64,000 bases of DNA from positions 434,001-498,000 of the forward strand of contig JACONN010000005.1 of assembly GCA_014323675.1 (NCBI GenBank). Reading direction: 5' to 3'. The notes under the pieces were generated by a model. That model was not told where the DNA came from. It searched no databases and was given only the letters and a program-made list of their open reading frames with translations. Position numbers and translations under genes: made by a program. The number at the start of each line of letters is the position of its first letter. The first letter of the stretch is position 1. Source of the DNA: Hormoscilla sp. GM7CHS1pb (lineage in GTDB: Bacteria > Cyanobacteriota > Cyanobacteriia > Cyanobacteriales > Desertifilaceae). Positions 26,655-36,139 of this stretch are shown here, piece by piece.

Positions 26655-27197
26655 AAGTCATTTAGACACTGGGGAATGGGAAGGCGCGGGGCCCGGACTC
26701 CAGCTACCTCCGTAAATTCTGGCGACAGCCAGGATCCTGGCCCCAACAACAAGATCAAAATTTCTACTAGACTGAAGTCAGAGGATTTGCTAACTTACTA
26801 TGGTAAGGGCAGACGGGATTTTGCCGACCACGATCTGAGCAACCTGAACCTGCAACAAGCGGATTTTTCTGAAGCGATTTTCCGCGAGTCGAAGTTCGTG
26901 AAAACTGATTTGCGAGGAGCTAATCTATTTCGGACTGACTTTGGTAAGGCGCGGTTAAAGCAGACTAACCTGCGGGATGCTAATTTAAGTCGTGCTTTTT
27001 TTAACTATGCCAATTTGGAAGGGGCGGACCTGCGAGGGGCGGATCTGAGCTACGCCTATCTGAGTAATGCTAATCTGCGGGGCGCTCATCTCTGTGGCGC
27101 TCATCTCACTGGTGCTAAAATCTCTGAGCAACAGTTGAAGATGGCCCGGACTAATTGGGCGACGGTGCTACCTAACGGTAAGCGAGGATTTTGGTAA
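26655..27197 (+). pseudogene. pentapeptide-repeat C-terminal half of the SpkB-like kinase
   Basis: Contains KSEDLLTYYGKGRRDFADHD followed by about twelve A(D/N)LXX pentapeptides (NLRDANLSRAFFNYANLEGA, DLRGADLSYAYLSNANLRGA) and ends TNWATVLPNGKRGFW. This is the tail of cyanobacterial SpkB-type Ser/Thr kinases, in which a kinase domain is fused to pentapeptide repeats. The matching kinase part ends at 23025, right where the intron starts. An ATG at 26676 opens a 173-residue frame, so the tail could be translated alone, but I judge it the separated 3' half of one gene. Confidence 0.82.
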
Positions 27198-27493
27198 GTT
27201 GTTAGTTGTAAGTTGTTAGTTGTTAGTATTTGCATTGGAAGTTGTGCCGGAGCGCTCCTGCTTACGCACGATGGAGTTGTTTCGCGAACTCTCCAGACCT
27301 GAAAATGACATTCCCAGGATCTGCCTGGGAACGAGGCTATAGCAATCCTATTTGATTTGTGAACTAAAAGATGCCCAGAAACCCGGTTTCTTAATTTTCA
27401 CAAAGGGAAATTGCTGACAATGAACAATTTCCCTTTAGCTATTAGCGTGATAGGATTAAACTAAGCCAGTACGTCACCGTACCGAACAGTATT
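27198..27493. other. intergenic region with group II intron 3' scrap
   Basis: At 27448-27472 the bases AGGATTAAACTAAGCCAG repeat the 3' terminus (minus strand) of the intron ending at 23026, including two flanking bases; nothing else of the intron is left. The region also has a CATTCCCAGGATCTGCCTGG inverted repeat and a CAGAAACCCGGTTTCTTAAT repeat also seen near 38.1 and 40.0 kb. Confidence 0.65.
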
Positions 27494-27919
27494 CTAGACA
27501 TCGTAAGGCTGCTTGCCGCTGAACTTGAGGGTGGCTGGTTCTGGGTTGCTGCCGATATTCCGATCGATCTTGCCGTTATATTCACGCCCTTTGTTCACCT
27601 TTTCGGGGAAGACGCCGTCTGCTGGATGCAGGAATTGGGTTTCACCGTTGGGAAAAACGCGGTAAATCTTGTAGTCGTTGATTTTGAATTTGGGGCGCAG
27701 CTGCCGGTAGGCGAGGGCGAGGCATTGTTCCTTGCGGGCCAGATACAGCAGATTGTCCCCTTCCCGCATGATCGCAGCGCCACCTGTGGGCATCTCGAAT
27801 ACTTGCTCTTTGGAGCTGTTCCAGGTGATGGCGTACTTTTCTTCAACAAGAGCGCAGGTTAGCAAGCCGCCGGTGCTGCCGCCGAAGATGGGGGGTTGTC
27901 CAGTCAGTGTCTCACTCAT
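27494..27919 (-). CDS. psaD: photosystem I reaction center subunit II
   Basis: PsaD sits on the stromal (cytoplasmic) face of photosystem I and docks ferredoxin. 141 residues; starts MSETLTGQPPIFGGSTGGLL and contains YAITWNSSKEQVFEMPTGGA, KFKINDYKIYRVFPNGE, LHPADGVFPEKVN and the final KFSGKQPYDV, all family hallmarks. Frame intact. The 5' region (27920-28000) is AT-rich with a TATTAT box 45-50 bases upstream, a possible -10 element. Its stop lies only about 20 bases from the intron scrap. Confidence 0.97.
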   Translation of the reverse strand: MSETLTGQPPIFGGSTGGLLTCALVEEKYAITWNSSKEQVFEMPTGGAAIMREGDNLLYLARKEQCLALAYRQLRPKFKINDYKIYRVFPNGETQFLHPADGVFPEKVNKGREYNGKIDRNIGSNPEPATLKFSGKQPYDV

Positions 27920-28658
27920 GAATCTTTAAATGTAAGGGTTTTAGGCATAATATCATTGCGATGACCTTTGGCTAAAGTTTTTGTAACAGTTCTTTAAATT
28001 AACGCGCTTGTGTCCGCCGCCCAGAACTGCTTCGATGTACTCTGCGCGCGCTAGGAGCACTGCGCACGCTCCGGGCCCCCTCCGCTGCACGATTGAGTCT
28101 TGCTTTGACGAGGCTTATTACTCTTTTGGGTCGGAGTGTTGGAGTTGCGAGTGTGTGTGCCCAAAAACTTACACATCTCTCATATTTGGTCAAATTATCA
28201 GTACGAGCGGGCGATTATCGGTATAAAAACATAAAATTTTTCGGGTGCATCCCACTTTCGCAAGGGCGCTCGTCTTACTTCTGACAATACCTGCTAAGTT
28301 CGCCCGATCGCCTCATAGCAAGGGTTTGGGGACTTCTGCTTGCTCTCCACGAAATTTAACTTATTGAGAAATAGTCACGAGTTTACAAGGTTTACTTCAG
28401 TAAAATCAGAGCGTCAAAATTTTCTTGCAAAAAGATAACGGGAAAAGTCAGGTCTTACTTGAAAGCGGCGCAGGAAAAGAAGTCCACTTGCTTCAAGTGA
28501 TGCAAGTCCACTAAGCTAGAAAAAAGCAGTGGATGCTGCTAACTATAAGCGCATGGCTGGCAGGCTCCCGGACCCCCCCGCTACGCAGAGCGCGATCGCT
28601 GGCATTAGCCCCGAGCTGCTGCTGGCTTGCACCTATCTAGTTGTTAGATTTGTGAGGG
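27920..28658. other. intergenic region upstream of psaD
   Basis: No gene recognised. Contains the GC-rich dispersed repeat GCGCACGCTCCGGGCCCCCT (28061-28080), also present at the end of the HTH_17 gene at 15.24 kb. The psaD promoter must lie at its left end. Confidence 0.45.
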
Positions 28659-30626
28659 TTAAACGCAGCACTTGCGATATAAATAGGTTTCGGCGATGGG
28701 AAGGGTGAAATGGAACTGACTGCCTTGGTCTTTGCCAGCCGATCGGGCCCAAAGAAGCCCTCCCCAATTCTGGACCACCTGACGGCAAATGGCTAATCCT
28801 AAACCGGTGCCGCCGGTGGTGCGCCGCAATGCGCCTTCTTCCTGGTAGAAGCGATCGAAGACGGCCTCCAAGCGATCGCTTTCAATGCCGCGTCCAGTAT
28901 CGCAGACGCAGACTTCCACCATCCGGTCGGCCTCCTTCCCAGGCTCTGCCTGGGAAGGCAGGGCGGCAATGGTGACTTGGCCGTCTGGCTGGGTGAACTT
29001 AAAAGCATTGTCGATCAGTTTACAGAGCACTTGTACTAACCATTCACCATCGACCTGTACTAGGGGCAGTTCTGCTGGCAGTTTGATGGTAATCTGGGGC
29101 AGATGTTTGCTCATCCGACGGCTGCGGGCGTTGCTGATGGCTAAGTCGATGCATTCTTGCAGGAGTAGGGGTTCTGGGTTCCATTCGACGCTACCACTTT
29201 CTAAACGGGAAAGGGTGAGGAAGTCGCCGATCGCTTCCCGCAGCCGTTCGGCGTCGCCTAATGCAGTGTCTAGCATGACTTGCCGCATGTCTAGTGGCAT
29301 GTCGGGTTCGCTGGCCAGACTTTCTAGGCAAACTTGAATGGTGGATAGGGGGGTACGCAGTTCGTGACCTGTGATAGCGATCAGGTTGCGCGTGGTGCGA
29401 TCGAGGGCTTCTAGTTGCTCGTTGAGATCTTCTAGGTTAGCGTAGGCTTCCGCTTGCATGAGGGCGACTCCTACTTGGGTGGCGATCGCTGCTGCTAATT
29501 CTAGTTCATCTTTTTCCCAAGAGTGGGTGTTTTGGTGGTGTAACTCGATCGCGCCCAGCAACTGGTCTTTATATAGTACGGGTATGAAGAGCCAAGACCT
29601 AATTTTCCACTCTCCGATCGCCGATACTATTTGTTGATTATTTGCCAGGCGAGGGTCGGTGGAAGTATCTTCTACATATACTGGTTCGAGCTGCTGTAGA
29701 GCTTCGGTCAATAGGGGAGAACCTTGCAACTGCCAAGTCTGTCCCACTAGGGAGGGAAGGTCCGGGACGCCGAGATATTCATGCATGATGGTGGCAACTG
29801 GGTCCGATGCATGAGAGCGATAAATCAGACAGCGGCTCGTTTTCAGTGCTATCCCTAGTTCCCTGACTGCGACTTGCAAGATTTCTGCGGGATTGAGCGA
29901 TCGCCTGATGGCATCTGTAATTGAGTTTACCAGACGTTCTTTCTGTTCCTGGGCGGTTATAGCATTATAAGCTTGAAGTAATTTGTACTGACCCGCTTGC
30001 AGGTAAGTCATCAGACGTTCGGCAAATGGTCCTGGATCGATGTTCGTCCATTGGGATCTTGCCGTTTGATTTGCGAGTATACTTCGCGCCCTCGCTATTT
30101 TAGCTGCTAATTCCGGTCGGTATGTCAAGAGCCGATCGAGTAATAACTCTGCTGCCGCGCAACTAACTGCACGGTTAAATGTCCACACTCCTTCAAAGCG
30201 GCGGTATTGGTCGCCATCTAGTCGGGAGACTTTCTCCGGGACGGAAGTTTCTCGTTCCCGACAGAGTATACAACTGGCATATTGCTGTCCGATAACTACC
30301 AGATGCCACTCATTTGATAGTTCATCTTTGGGGGCAAAAGCTACCGTTTCGCAAGTCCCCGAAGCATGCTTAAATTTCGTTTCCGTTGCTGCTAACACGT
30401 ATACCTGTGGTGTTATCTTGCCAATGCGTCTATAGCGGTTTGCTTCTTGACGATAAAACCGTTCTTGTTGAAAGTTGGCAATTACTAATGGCTGGTCTGA
30501 CCCCGCAAGCACCTGGTCTTCCATTGCATGGGAAAGTGCGGTTAAGGAAGGTTTAAAGTAAATTTGAGGTCGCAACTGGGGTTGGGCTTGCAACAATTCT
30601 GACAATACGGAAGTATAAATACTCAT
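28659..30626 (-). CDS. DICT-GAF sensor histidine kinase
   Basis: Soluble hybrid sensor of 655 residues. Residues about 20-200 are a DICT domain (LSHAMEDQVLAGSDQPLVIA, FQQERFYRQEANRYRRI), a sensory module common with GAF and kinase domains in cyanobacteria. A GAF domain follows (about 230-390; SLNPAEILQVAVRELGIALK, TSRCLIYR). HisKA carries the phospho-acceptor in AITGHELRTPLSTIQ, and the ATPase end has DNAFKF and TGGTGLGLAICRQVV. No transmembrane segment. No response regulator is adjacent, so the partner is unknown. Confidence 0.92.
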   Translation of the reverse strand: MSIYTSVLSELLQAQPQLRPQIYFKPSLTALSHAMEDQVLAGSDQPLVIANFQQERFYRQEANRYRRIGKITPQVYVLAATETKFKHASGTCETVAFAPKDELSNEWHLVVIGQQYASCILCRERETSVPEKVSRLDGDQYRRFEGVWTFNRAVSCAAAELLLDRLLTYRPELAAKIARARSILANQTARSQWTNIDPGPFAERLMTYLQAGQYKLLQAYNAITAQEQKERLVNSITDAIRRSLNPAEILQVAVRELGIALKTSRCLIYRSHASDPVATIMHEYLGVPDLPSLVGQTWQLQGSPLLTEALQQLEPVYVEDTSTDPRLANNQQIVSAIGEWKIRSWLFIPVLYKDQLLGAIELHHQNTHSWEKDELELAAAIATQVGVALMQAEAYANLEDLNEQLEALDRTTRNLIAITGHELRTPLSTIQVCLESLASEPDMPLDMRQVMLDTALGDAERLREAIGDFLTLSRLESGSVEWNPEPLLLQECIDLAISNARSRRMSKHLPQITIKLPAELPLVQVDGEWLVQVLCKLIDNAFKFTQPDGQVTIAALPSQAEPGKEADRMVEVCVCDTGRGIESDRLEAVFDRFYQEEGALRRTTGGTGLGLAICRQVVQNWGGLLWARSAGKDQGSQFHFTLPIAETYLYRKCCV

Positions 30627-30639
30627 GTTTTTTGGTTTT

Positions 30640-31281
30640 CGTCCAGTCTGGACAAGTTCATATATGATTATTTTATTCTATCCGAAACCCTCACCCTCAC
30701 CCTCAAAGTAGCGCCACCCTAAAGAGCGGCGCTACAAGAATGAAGCCCGCGCAGGTTTCTCTGATGCCAATGCTTTCACTAATTGTAAAGATTTGTAACA
30801 ATTATCCCACCGTACCGGGTACGGTTCGATCGGCCTTCCCCTGATTCCCATGCTTTCGCCAATTGTAAAGATTTGTAACAATTATCTCTCTGATTTTTCC
30901 GGTACTCCCTCTGATTCCCATGCTTTCACTCTCGTTCCCAGGATCCGCCTGGGAACGCAAGTTTTGTAAAAATTATGCCTTCCTTGTAACAAAGTGAGGG
31001 TTGCTCCCTGAGTAAGGAATAGGAAGGTAAGCATTCCCTAAGTTAACCCGCCTCTGGTGTCCGATTGAAAAGCAAGACGAGAGAGTTAGTGTTTTGGTAT
31101 TTGGGAGGAATTATATGAAGACAATGAAAAAATCTGCAGGTGAGCGCTACTCGCACTACCCACCAGATACCGAGGGTTCAAACCCCGGGCGTAACGAGGC
31201 TCAAGTCATTTTAGCTATTTTCCCTCGTTCCCTGGCAGGGAACGACCTCCGGAGGCAGAGCCTCAAGCGTGAACCATACAA
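30640..31281. other. intergenic region with short dispersed repeats
   Basis: TGATGCCAATGCTTTCACTA / TTGTAAAGATTTGTAACAAT occurs at about 30768-30806, again with small changes at 30843-30886, and partly at 30910-30930. AATTGTAAAG...TTACAATT-like pairing makes a small stem. A CGTTCCCAGGATCCGCCTGG inverted repeat lies at 30934-30957. A start-like GGGAGGAATTATATGAAGAC at 31105 opens a frame that quickly runs into repeats; perhaps a lost gene upstream of hepT. Confidence 0.55.
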
Positions 31282-31632
31282 ATGAATTTAGTGCAACAAC
31301 GGCTTTGCCGTAAAGTCTGTCTTAATATCTTGAAGGCGATCGAGGATATTGAACAGTTCACAACGGTGGGAAAGCAAGCTTTTGAGCAAGACAAATTAAC
31401 TCAAATTGGGGTTTTATACCAAATTATGATTATCGGTGAGTCTGCCCGGGCGATGTCGGCTCAATTGCGAGCACAAAATCCTGAAATACCTTGGTCTTTG
31501 ATGGTGGGAATGCGAAATATCTTGGTTCATCAACACTTCGAGGTCGATCTAAACACTGTTTGGTCGGTAGTAGAGAGAAGTTTGCCAGACCTCAAGGACA
31601 AGATCGAGTCAATTTTGCAGGAGTTGGGGTGA
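31282..31632 (+). CDS. HepT-like RNase toxin (DUF86)
   Basis: HEPN-fold protein of 116 residues: ILKAIEDIEQFTTVGKQAFE, GVLYQIMIIGESARAMS and the active-site loop GMRNILVHQHFEVDLNTVW. HepT toxins use Rx4-6HxY; here the last position is His (RNILVHQH) instead of Tyr, which in HepT is the residue that the MNT partner AMPylates. No MNT nucleotidyltransferase gene lies next to it; upstream is repeat DNA. So it is an orphan, and the altered motif may fit loss of the antitoxin. Confidence 0.83.
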   Translation: MNLVQQRLCRKVCLNILKAIEDIEQFTTVGKQAFEQDKLTQIGVLYQIMIIGESARAMSAQLRAQNPEIPWSLMVGMRNILVHQHFEVDLNTVWSVVERSLPDLKDKIESILQELG

Positions 31633-31660
31633 ATCATTAGATCTTATCCTTGACATTTAT

Positions 31661-34000
31661 CTATCCCTCCCTTCGATGGGCGCCAGCTCCCCGGGTAACG
31701 AACCCTCCGCTACTCGTACTGCCCGTCGCACATCGCTGCCAAATCTTCATGGTCATGTCCTGGGCACCACTCACTAAGGTTTTGCCATCGGAACTGAAGG
31801 CAATTGTTCTTACTCCCCCTGTATGTCCTGATAATGTATCTACTATTTCCCCTGTCTCTAAATTCCAAATCTTGATCTTCTCGTCACCACTGCCACTCGC
31901 TAACAGTTTACCATCCCGACTAATCGCGATCGCGTATACTTTTCCGGCATGTCCCCTGAGAGTCTGGACTAATCCACCGGTAGCGGGATTCCAGATTTTA
32001 ATGGTATTATCGCTACAACCGCCTACTAGCATTTGCCCGTCGGCAGTAATGGCAACGGCATAAATTGTGACTGCTGGTTCTAAATTGCACAGGGGTTTTT
32101 CATTGTTGACATGCCACAGCTGGAGGATACCCTTTTCCTTCTCGGGATTTCCTCCCCCAACTGCCAGCATCTGTCCGTCGCCACTGAAGGCCAGGGCATA
32201 AATCTCCCGTTCCACGCAATAACTGGTGCGTATGATTTCCCTGGTGGCAAAATTCCACAGCTGCACCGAACCATTTAGATCTACCGGATCTGCACCCCCA
32301 CTGGCCATCTTCTGGCCATCGGGACCGATCGCGACTACGGTTGTCCAATCTTCCGTTTCTAAGGTCCCGACCCCTTCTCCCGTTGCTAAATCCCAAATCT
32401 CTATCTCTCCGGTGGCACCCACTACCGTTTTGCCATCGGGACTTAGGGCGATCGCGCTTACGGATATTTCTGCGGCATCTAGCTTCAGGGTTTGCTGCAA
32501 TTGTCCCGTACTGACATCCCAAACCCCGATCGCCTCATAATCACCGCTAACAACTGTATTGCCATCCGGACTGAGGGCAATACTCCTGACGACACTGGCG
32601 CTTCCCGTCAGAGTCTGGACGCATTTCCAGTCCCTATTTTCATCTTCAGATATGGGAGTTGCGGGTGCAACTGCTGGCCCTTCCTCTTCTCTAATCTCTT
32701 CATCGTCAAAGAAATCATCATCATCATCCCATTCTATTTCTGGGGTTGACTTGCTTGGTTTTCTCCCCTCAATCCCCTGAATCACGTTCCCCAGCCATTT
32801 TTCCGCCTTATCTGATAAGCTGCTACTCTCGGGGGTTTTGCTTGCCGGAGTCTGGGCCTGTAAACTTGACACAGATGACTGCAATGCATCATACTGATTT
32901 TTCAAGCTCTCCATCTGCGATCGCAGCCATTGGGACTCTTGTTCCCGTTCACTCTCCCCTCGCCCACGGGATTCCCCGGCAGCTAACTGATTTTTTAACT
33001 CGGATATTGCTGCTATGATTGGCTCCAGATTAGGATTTTGTTTCACCTCCCGCTGTTGTAAATCTCGATAGAGTTGGTTGATTTTTTTGTCAAGTTTGGC
33101 GATCGCACTGGCAAACATTTCTGGGGTAACAGATGATGAGGGAAGGGGCAAATTCTCTAGACGCTGAGTGACATTGACAATGTTCTGCAACAGATTGGCC
33201 GATTCTGCTGACAGATGGGCGATCTTCTCTCCCATGGCATCCAATTGGCTAGATGTTGTCTGTAAACTTTCAATATTCAAGTCAGCGAAACGAGTTTGCA
33301 TCTCTGTCTGGAGGGCGGTAATACTTTCTGCCAGATGACTGAGATCCCCTTGAGGATAATTGCTGCTAGAACTGGTGACATTTTCCAGGGATGACTGTAA
33401 CCGATCGTATTGCGATCGCAACTGTTCTAGATCCGATCGCATTGCTTCGAGATGCAGCGATTCTGCGGTGGTCATTTCTGTAATCATCCGGGTCAACCTA
33501 CTTTCGGCAGAGTCGAACTTCTCAGTTGCGGGCAAATTTTCCAGGCGCTGGAGGATATTAGCGATCGATTCCAGCAAGTAGCTAGATTGGTTGCGCAGCT
33601 GGGAGATTGGTTCTTGAATTTCATTAATATCAATCGCCTCTAAGGCATCCATGCGATCTTGCAATCTTGTTTGGTTAATGGTAATTTCTGCTGACAGTTC
33701 TTCAATGGATTCTTCTATTCTATTAAAAGCGACATCAGCTGCCATTGCCAAAATTGAGGAGCGGAGAGCCTCAATATCCTGTGATAGTTGCTGAGTTACC
33801 AGAGAAGTTTCAGGACTATTGCTTTTGCTGTATTGCTGCTCTAACTTTTGCCGATTTAACAGATTCAGCAATAGGGCGAGAGAAACCGGTGCTGCTACAT
33901 AGGCGACATGTTCCAATATTACAGCTAAACCTGCCCCTACAGCGGAGCCAATAATCGATATATATTCAGCAACTTCTAGCCACTTGCGGTTATTTTCCAT
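31661..34000 (-). CDS. membrane-anchored coiled-coil WD40-repeat protein
   Basis: A 779-residue protein of unknown role. Two hydrophobic segments near the N-terminus (ISIIGSAVGAGLAVILEHVA, YVAAPVSLALLLNLL) suggest membrane anchoring. A long Gln/Leu-rich coiled coil follows to about residue 390, then an acidic stretch (WDDDDDFFDDEEI). The last 330 residues carry about seven WD40 blades, e.g. TLRGHAGKVYAIAISRDGKL, LASGSGDEKIKIWNLETGEI and LSGHTGGVRTIAFSSDGKTL. WD40 propellers of this kind scaffold other proteins. The final residues (TSSSGGFVTRGAGAHRREG) come from a repeat. Confidence 0.85.
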   Translation of the reverse strand: MENNRKWLEVAEYISIIGSAVGAGLAVILEHVAYVAAPVSLALLLNLLNRQKLEQQYSKSNSPETSLVTQQLSQDIEALRSSILAMAADVAFNRIEESIEELSAEITINQTRLQDRMDALEAIDINEIQEPISQLRNQSSYLLESIANILQRLENLPATEKFDSAESRLTRMITEMTTAESLHLEAMRSDLEQLRSQYDRLQSSLENVTSSSSNYPQGDLSHLAESITALQTEMQTRFADLNIESLQTTSSQLDAMGEKIAHLSAESANLLQNIVNVTQRLENLPLPSSSVTPEMFASAIAKLDKKINQLYRDLQQREVKQNPNLEPIIAAISELKNQLAAGESRGRGESEREQESQWLRSQMESLKNQYDALQSSVSSLQAQTPASKTPESSSLSDKAEKWLGNVIQGIEGRKPSKSTPEIEWDDDDDFFDDEEIREEEGPAVAPATPISEDENRDWKCVQTLTGSASVVRSIALSPDGNTVVSGDYEAIGVWDVSTGQLQQTLKLDAAEISVSAIALSPDGKTVVGATGEIEIWDLATGEGVGTLETEDWTTVVAIGPDGQKMASGGADPVDLNGSVQLWNFATREIIRTSYCVEREIYALAFSGDGQMLAVGGGNPEKEKGILQLWHVNNEKPLCNLEPAVTIYAVAITADGQMLVGGCSDNTIKIWNPATGGLVQTLRGHAGKVYAIAISRDGKLLASGSGDEKIKIWNLETGEIVDTLSGHTGGVRTIAFSSDGKTLVSGAQDMTMKIWQRCATGSTSSGGFVTRGAGAHRREG

Positions 34001-34049
34001 TGTCAGTTATTATTTTTCAGTTCGTAGGACAAGTCTCACCTGACTACTT

Positions 34050-35462
34050 TTACATCGCCAAAATCAGCCGTGCAATACTGAAATAAATTAGCACTCCCAA
34101 CACGTCAACGGCTGTGGTAATAAACGGTGCTGACATCAGCGCCGGATCTAACCCCAGGTAACGAAACAAAAAGGGCAAACTGGAACCGGCAACAGACGCC
34201 AGTAGGGAAATTGCCATCAGGGAACTTCCGACCGCGAGGGCAACGGAGAGATTCCCATCCAGCCAATAGGCCCAGATGGTCGCGAGTATACCTAGTGTAG
34301 CGCCAAGTAAGGCACCCGCGATCGCCTCTCGCCCAATCACCTGGGGCACGCCCAGGGAGCGAATTTCCTCGGTATTCAACCCGCGAATTACCACTGTAGA
34401 GGACTGGGCCCCCACATTTCCACCCGTGCCAGTCAGCAAGGGGATAAAGGCCGCCAGCACTGCCAAGCGAGTTAGCAGATCCTCTTGAGACTTGATAATT
34501 GAGCCGGTCACCGTATTGGTTAAGAGTAAAATCAACAGCCACATCACCCGTCGGCGGGCTACTGTGAGCAAATTTGTCTGAAAATAGTTATCACCGTCCG
34601 ACTGCACCCCACTCAGGGCATAAATATCTTCAGTAGCTTCCCGTTCGATAATGTCAATCACGTCATCGACGGTGATAATCCCCACCAGACGCTGTTCTCT
34701 GTCGGTCACTGGCACTGCCAGAAAATCATAGCGCTGAATTAGTCGTGCCACTTCTTCCTGGTCCGTGTCAGTATGGACAAATACCGGGTCGCGGGTCATG
34801 ATCTCGCCAATGGGACTCTCGGGCCCGGAAGTGACTAAATCTCGCAAAGACAGTGTCCCCGTCAGGCGTCGCGCCGTGTCGGTGATGTACAGGTAATAGA
34901 TGGTTTCGCTGACGTGGGATAAACTGCGAATGCGCTCTAGGGTTTGGGTGACAGTAAAGTTTTCTTTCAGGGAGATATATTCTGGGGTCATGATCCGTCC
35001 CGCTGTATCGGCTTCGTATCCCAACAGCAGGTTAGTCGCTTGGCGTTCTTCTGGACTCAGTTGGGCCAGTAAACGCTTAATGACTTTGGCGGGTAACTCG
35101 TCAAATAGCCGGGCCCGGTCATCTGGCGACATTTTCTCGACAATATCGATCACTTCCTGACGCTGAAATTTTTCCAGCAGGGTCTGCTGGACTGTGGAGT
35201 CGAGATTTTCATATACTTCGATCGCCTCTGCTTTCGAGAGCAAGCGGAAGGCGATCGCCTGTTGGGTTTCGGGCAATCCTTCGATCGCCTCGGCAATATC
35301 AGCCGGTTGCACTGGTTTAAGGATGGCCTTAGCGCCCTGGAAGTCTGCGACTTCTAGCAGCGCTTGCAACTGCGATCGGACTAACTCGCACAGTTCGCGG
35401 CGCGAGATCGTCTGGAGGGAAGAAGTAGTTTTCTGTGTCAAGTTAAACCCTCCTAGTTCCAT
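34050..35462 (-). CDS. mgtE: magnesium transporter MgtE
   Basis: Mg2+ channel of 470 residues. The N-terminal superhelical domain covers about 30-150 (ILKPVQPADIAEAIEGLPET, MSPDDRARLFDELPAKVIKR). A CBS pair follows (EIMTRDPVFVHTDTDQEEVA, DFLAVPVTDREQRLVGIITV, DDVIDIIEREATEDIYALSG). Five transmembrane helices come last, with the pore-lining FIPLLTGTGGNVGAQSSTVV. MgtE gates on cytoplasmic Mg2+ bound by the N and CBS domains. Frame intact. Monocistronic by appearance. Confidence 0.95.
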   Translation of the reverse strand: MELGGFNLTQKTTSSLQTISRRELCELVRSQLQALLEVADFQGAKAILKPVQPADIAEAIEGLPETQQAIAFRLLSKAEAIEVYENLDSTVQQTLLEKFQRQEVIDIVEKMSPDDRARLFDELPAKVIKRLLAQLSPEERQATNLLLGYEADTAGRIMTPEYISLKENFTVTQTLERIRSLSHVSETIYYLYITDTARRLTGTLSLRDLVTSGPESPIGEIMTRDPVFVHTDTDQEEVARLIQRYDFLAVPVTDREQRLVGIITVDDVIDIIEREATEDIYALSGVQSDGDNYFQTNLLTVARRRVMWLLILLLTNTVTGSIIKSQEDLLTRLAVLAAFIPLLTGTGGNVGAQSSTVVIRGLNTEEIRSLGVPQVIGREAIAGALLGATLGILATIWAYWLDGNLSVALAVGSSLMAISLLASVAGSSLPFLFRYLGLDPALMSAPFITTAVDVLGVLIYFSIARLILAM

Positions 35463-35607
35463 CTATATTATCTGCTGCCCTTAGTCTAAGATGTCGATCG
35501 CCGCTAGGCAACGTTTGCAGTTAGACACACTTTACGGCTTATCCCGTTTGTAGTAAGCGCTTTAGCGCTTATCTTTGGGTAACTTGCCTGGTTGCCGAGC
35601 ATTATTT
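35463..35607. terminator. hairpin between mgtE and the DUF4365 module
   Basis: TAAGCGCTTTAGCGCTTA (35554-35571) is an 8-bp perfect stem just past the end of the minus-strand operon that finishes at 35608. No T tract, so its terminator function is a guess. Confidence 0.35.
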
Positions 35608-36139
35608 TTACCAGGCTGCATCTAATCTAAAATTACGGGGATTTTGCAGCAGCAAGTTTTTCCCCTCTTTGATTAAATCCCCATTACATCTGACTGGCAG
35701 GCGTTTACGATCGGCAAAACATGCTATATTATAGTCTGATGAGGTTAATGCCATCTGGATTTTCCGCAGCTTACTGACGACAACTCCCATTATTGTCACT
35801 ATTCCCGAAGATCCTCCCACTTCTATCACCATTCCTTGAATCTCGATATCGATCGCCCTGGTGAGCAAATCACTTACTATCTCAAGCTGAGATCGTTTTT
35901 TCTACCTTTTCCAGGGTGGCGATCGCATCCCCGATCCGCGCACCATAATCTGCCAAATCTAATTGACAAGGCAGCAGAATTTCCCACGAGTTTTCCGGTC
36001 CCGTGTCGATTCTCCAAATCGCTCCCTTATCATTATATACTCTGCCCTTTTCCTGCCAACCTTGTGCAAGCAAATGTGCAGCTATTTCCTGGAAGTCTAT
36101 GGCCTTAAGAACTTCGCGATCGCGGACAGTCACTTTCAT
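35608..36139 (-). CDS. DUF4365-associated partner protein, one-base frameshift
   Basis: Homologue of the intact 182-residue protein at 56305-56853. The N-terminal frame MKVTVRDREVLKAIDFQEIA...ATLEKVEK stops after a run of six As; five As would give VEKRSQLEIVSDLLTRAIDI and lead into IEIQGMVIEVGGSSGIVTIM, the second frame. Both copies share GWQ, the QLEI segment, IMGVVV(S/I)KL(R/Q)KI and the C-terminal (N/K)IRNFTLDAAW-like end. Its ATG overlaps the DUF4365 stop (ATGA). Function unknown. Confidence 0.72.

Noticed and set aside
30934..30957. CGTTCCCAGG...CCTGGGAACG repeats considered as terminators
   Set aside because: They occur throughout the window in both orientations, away from gene ends, and have no T tract; they are dispersed repeats.
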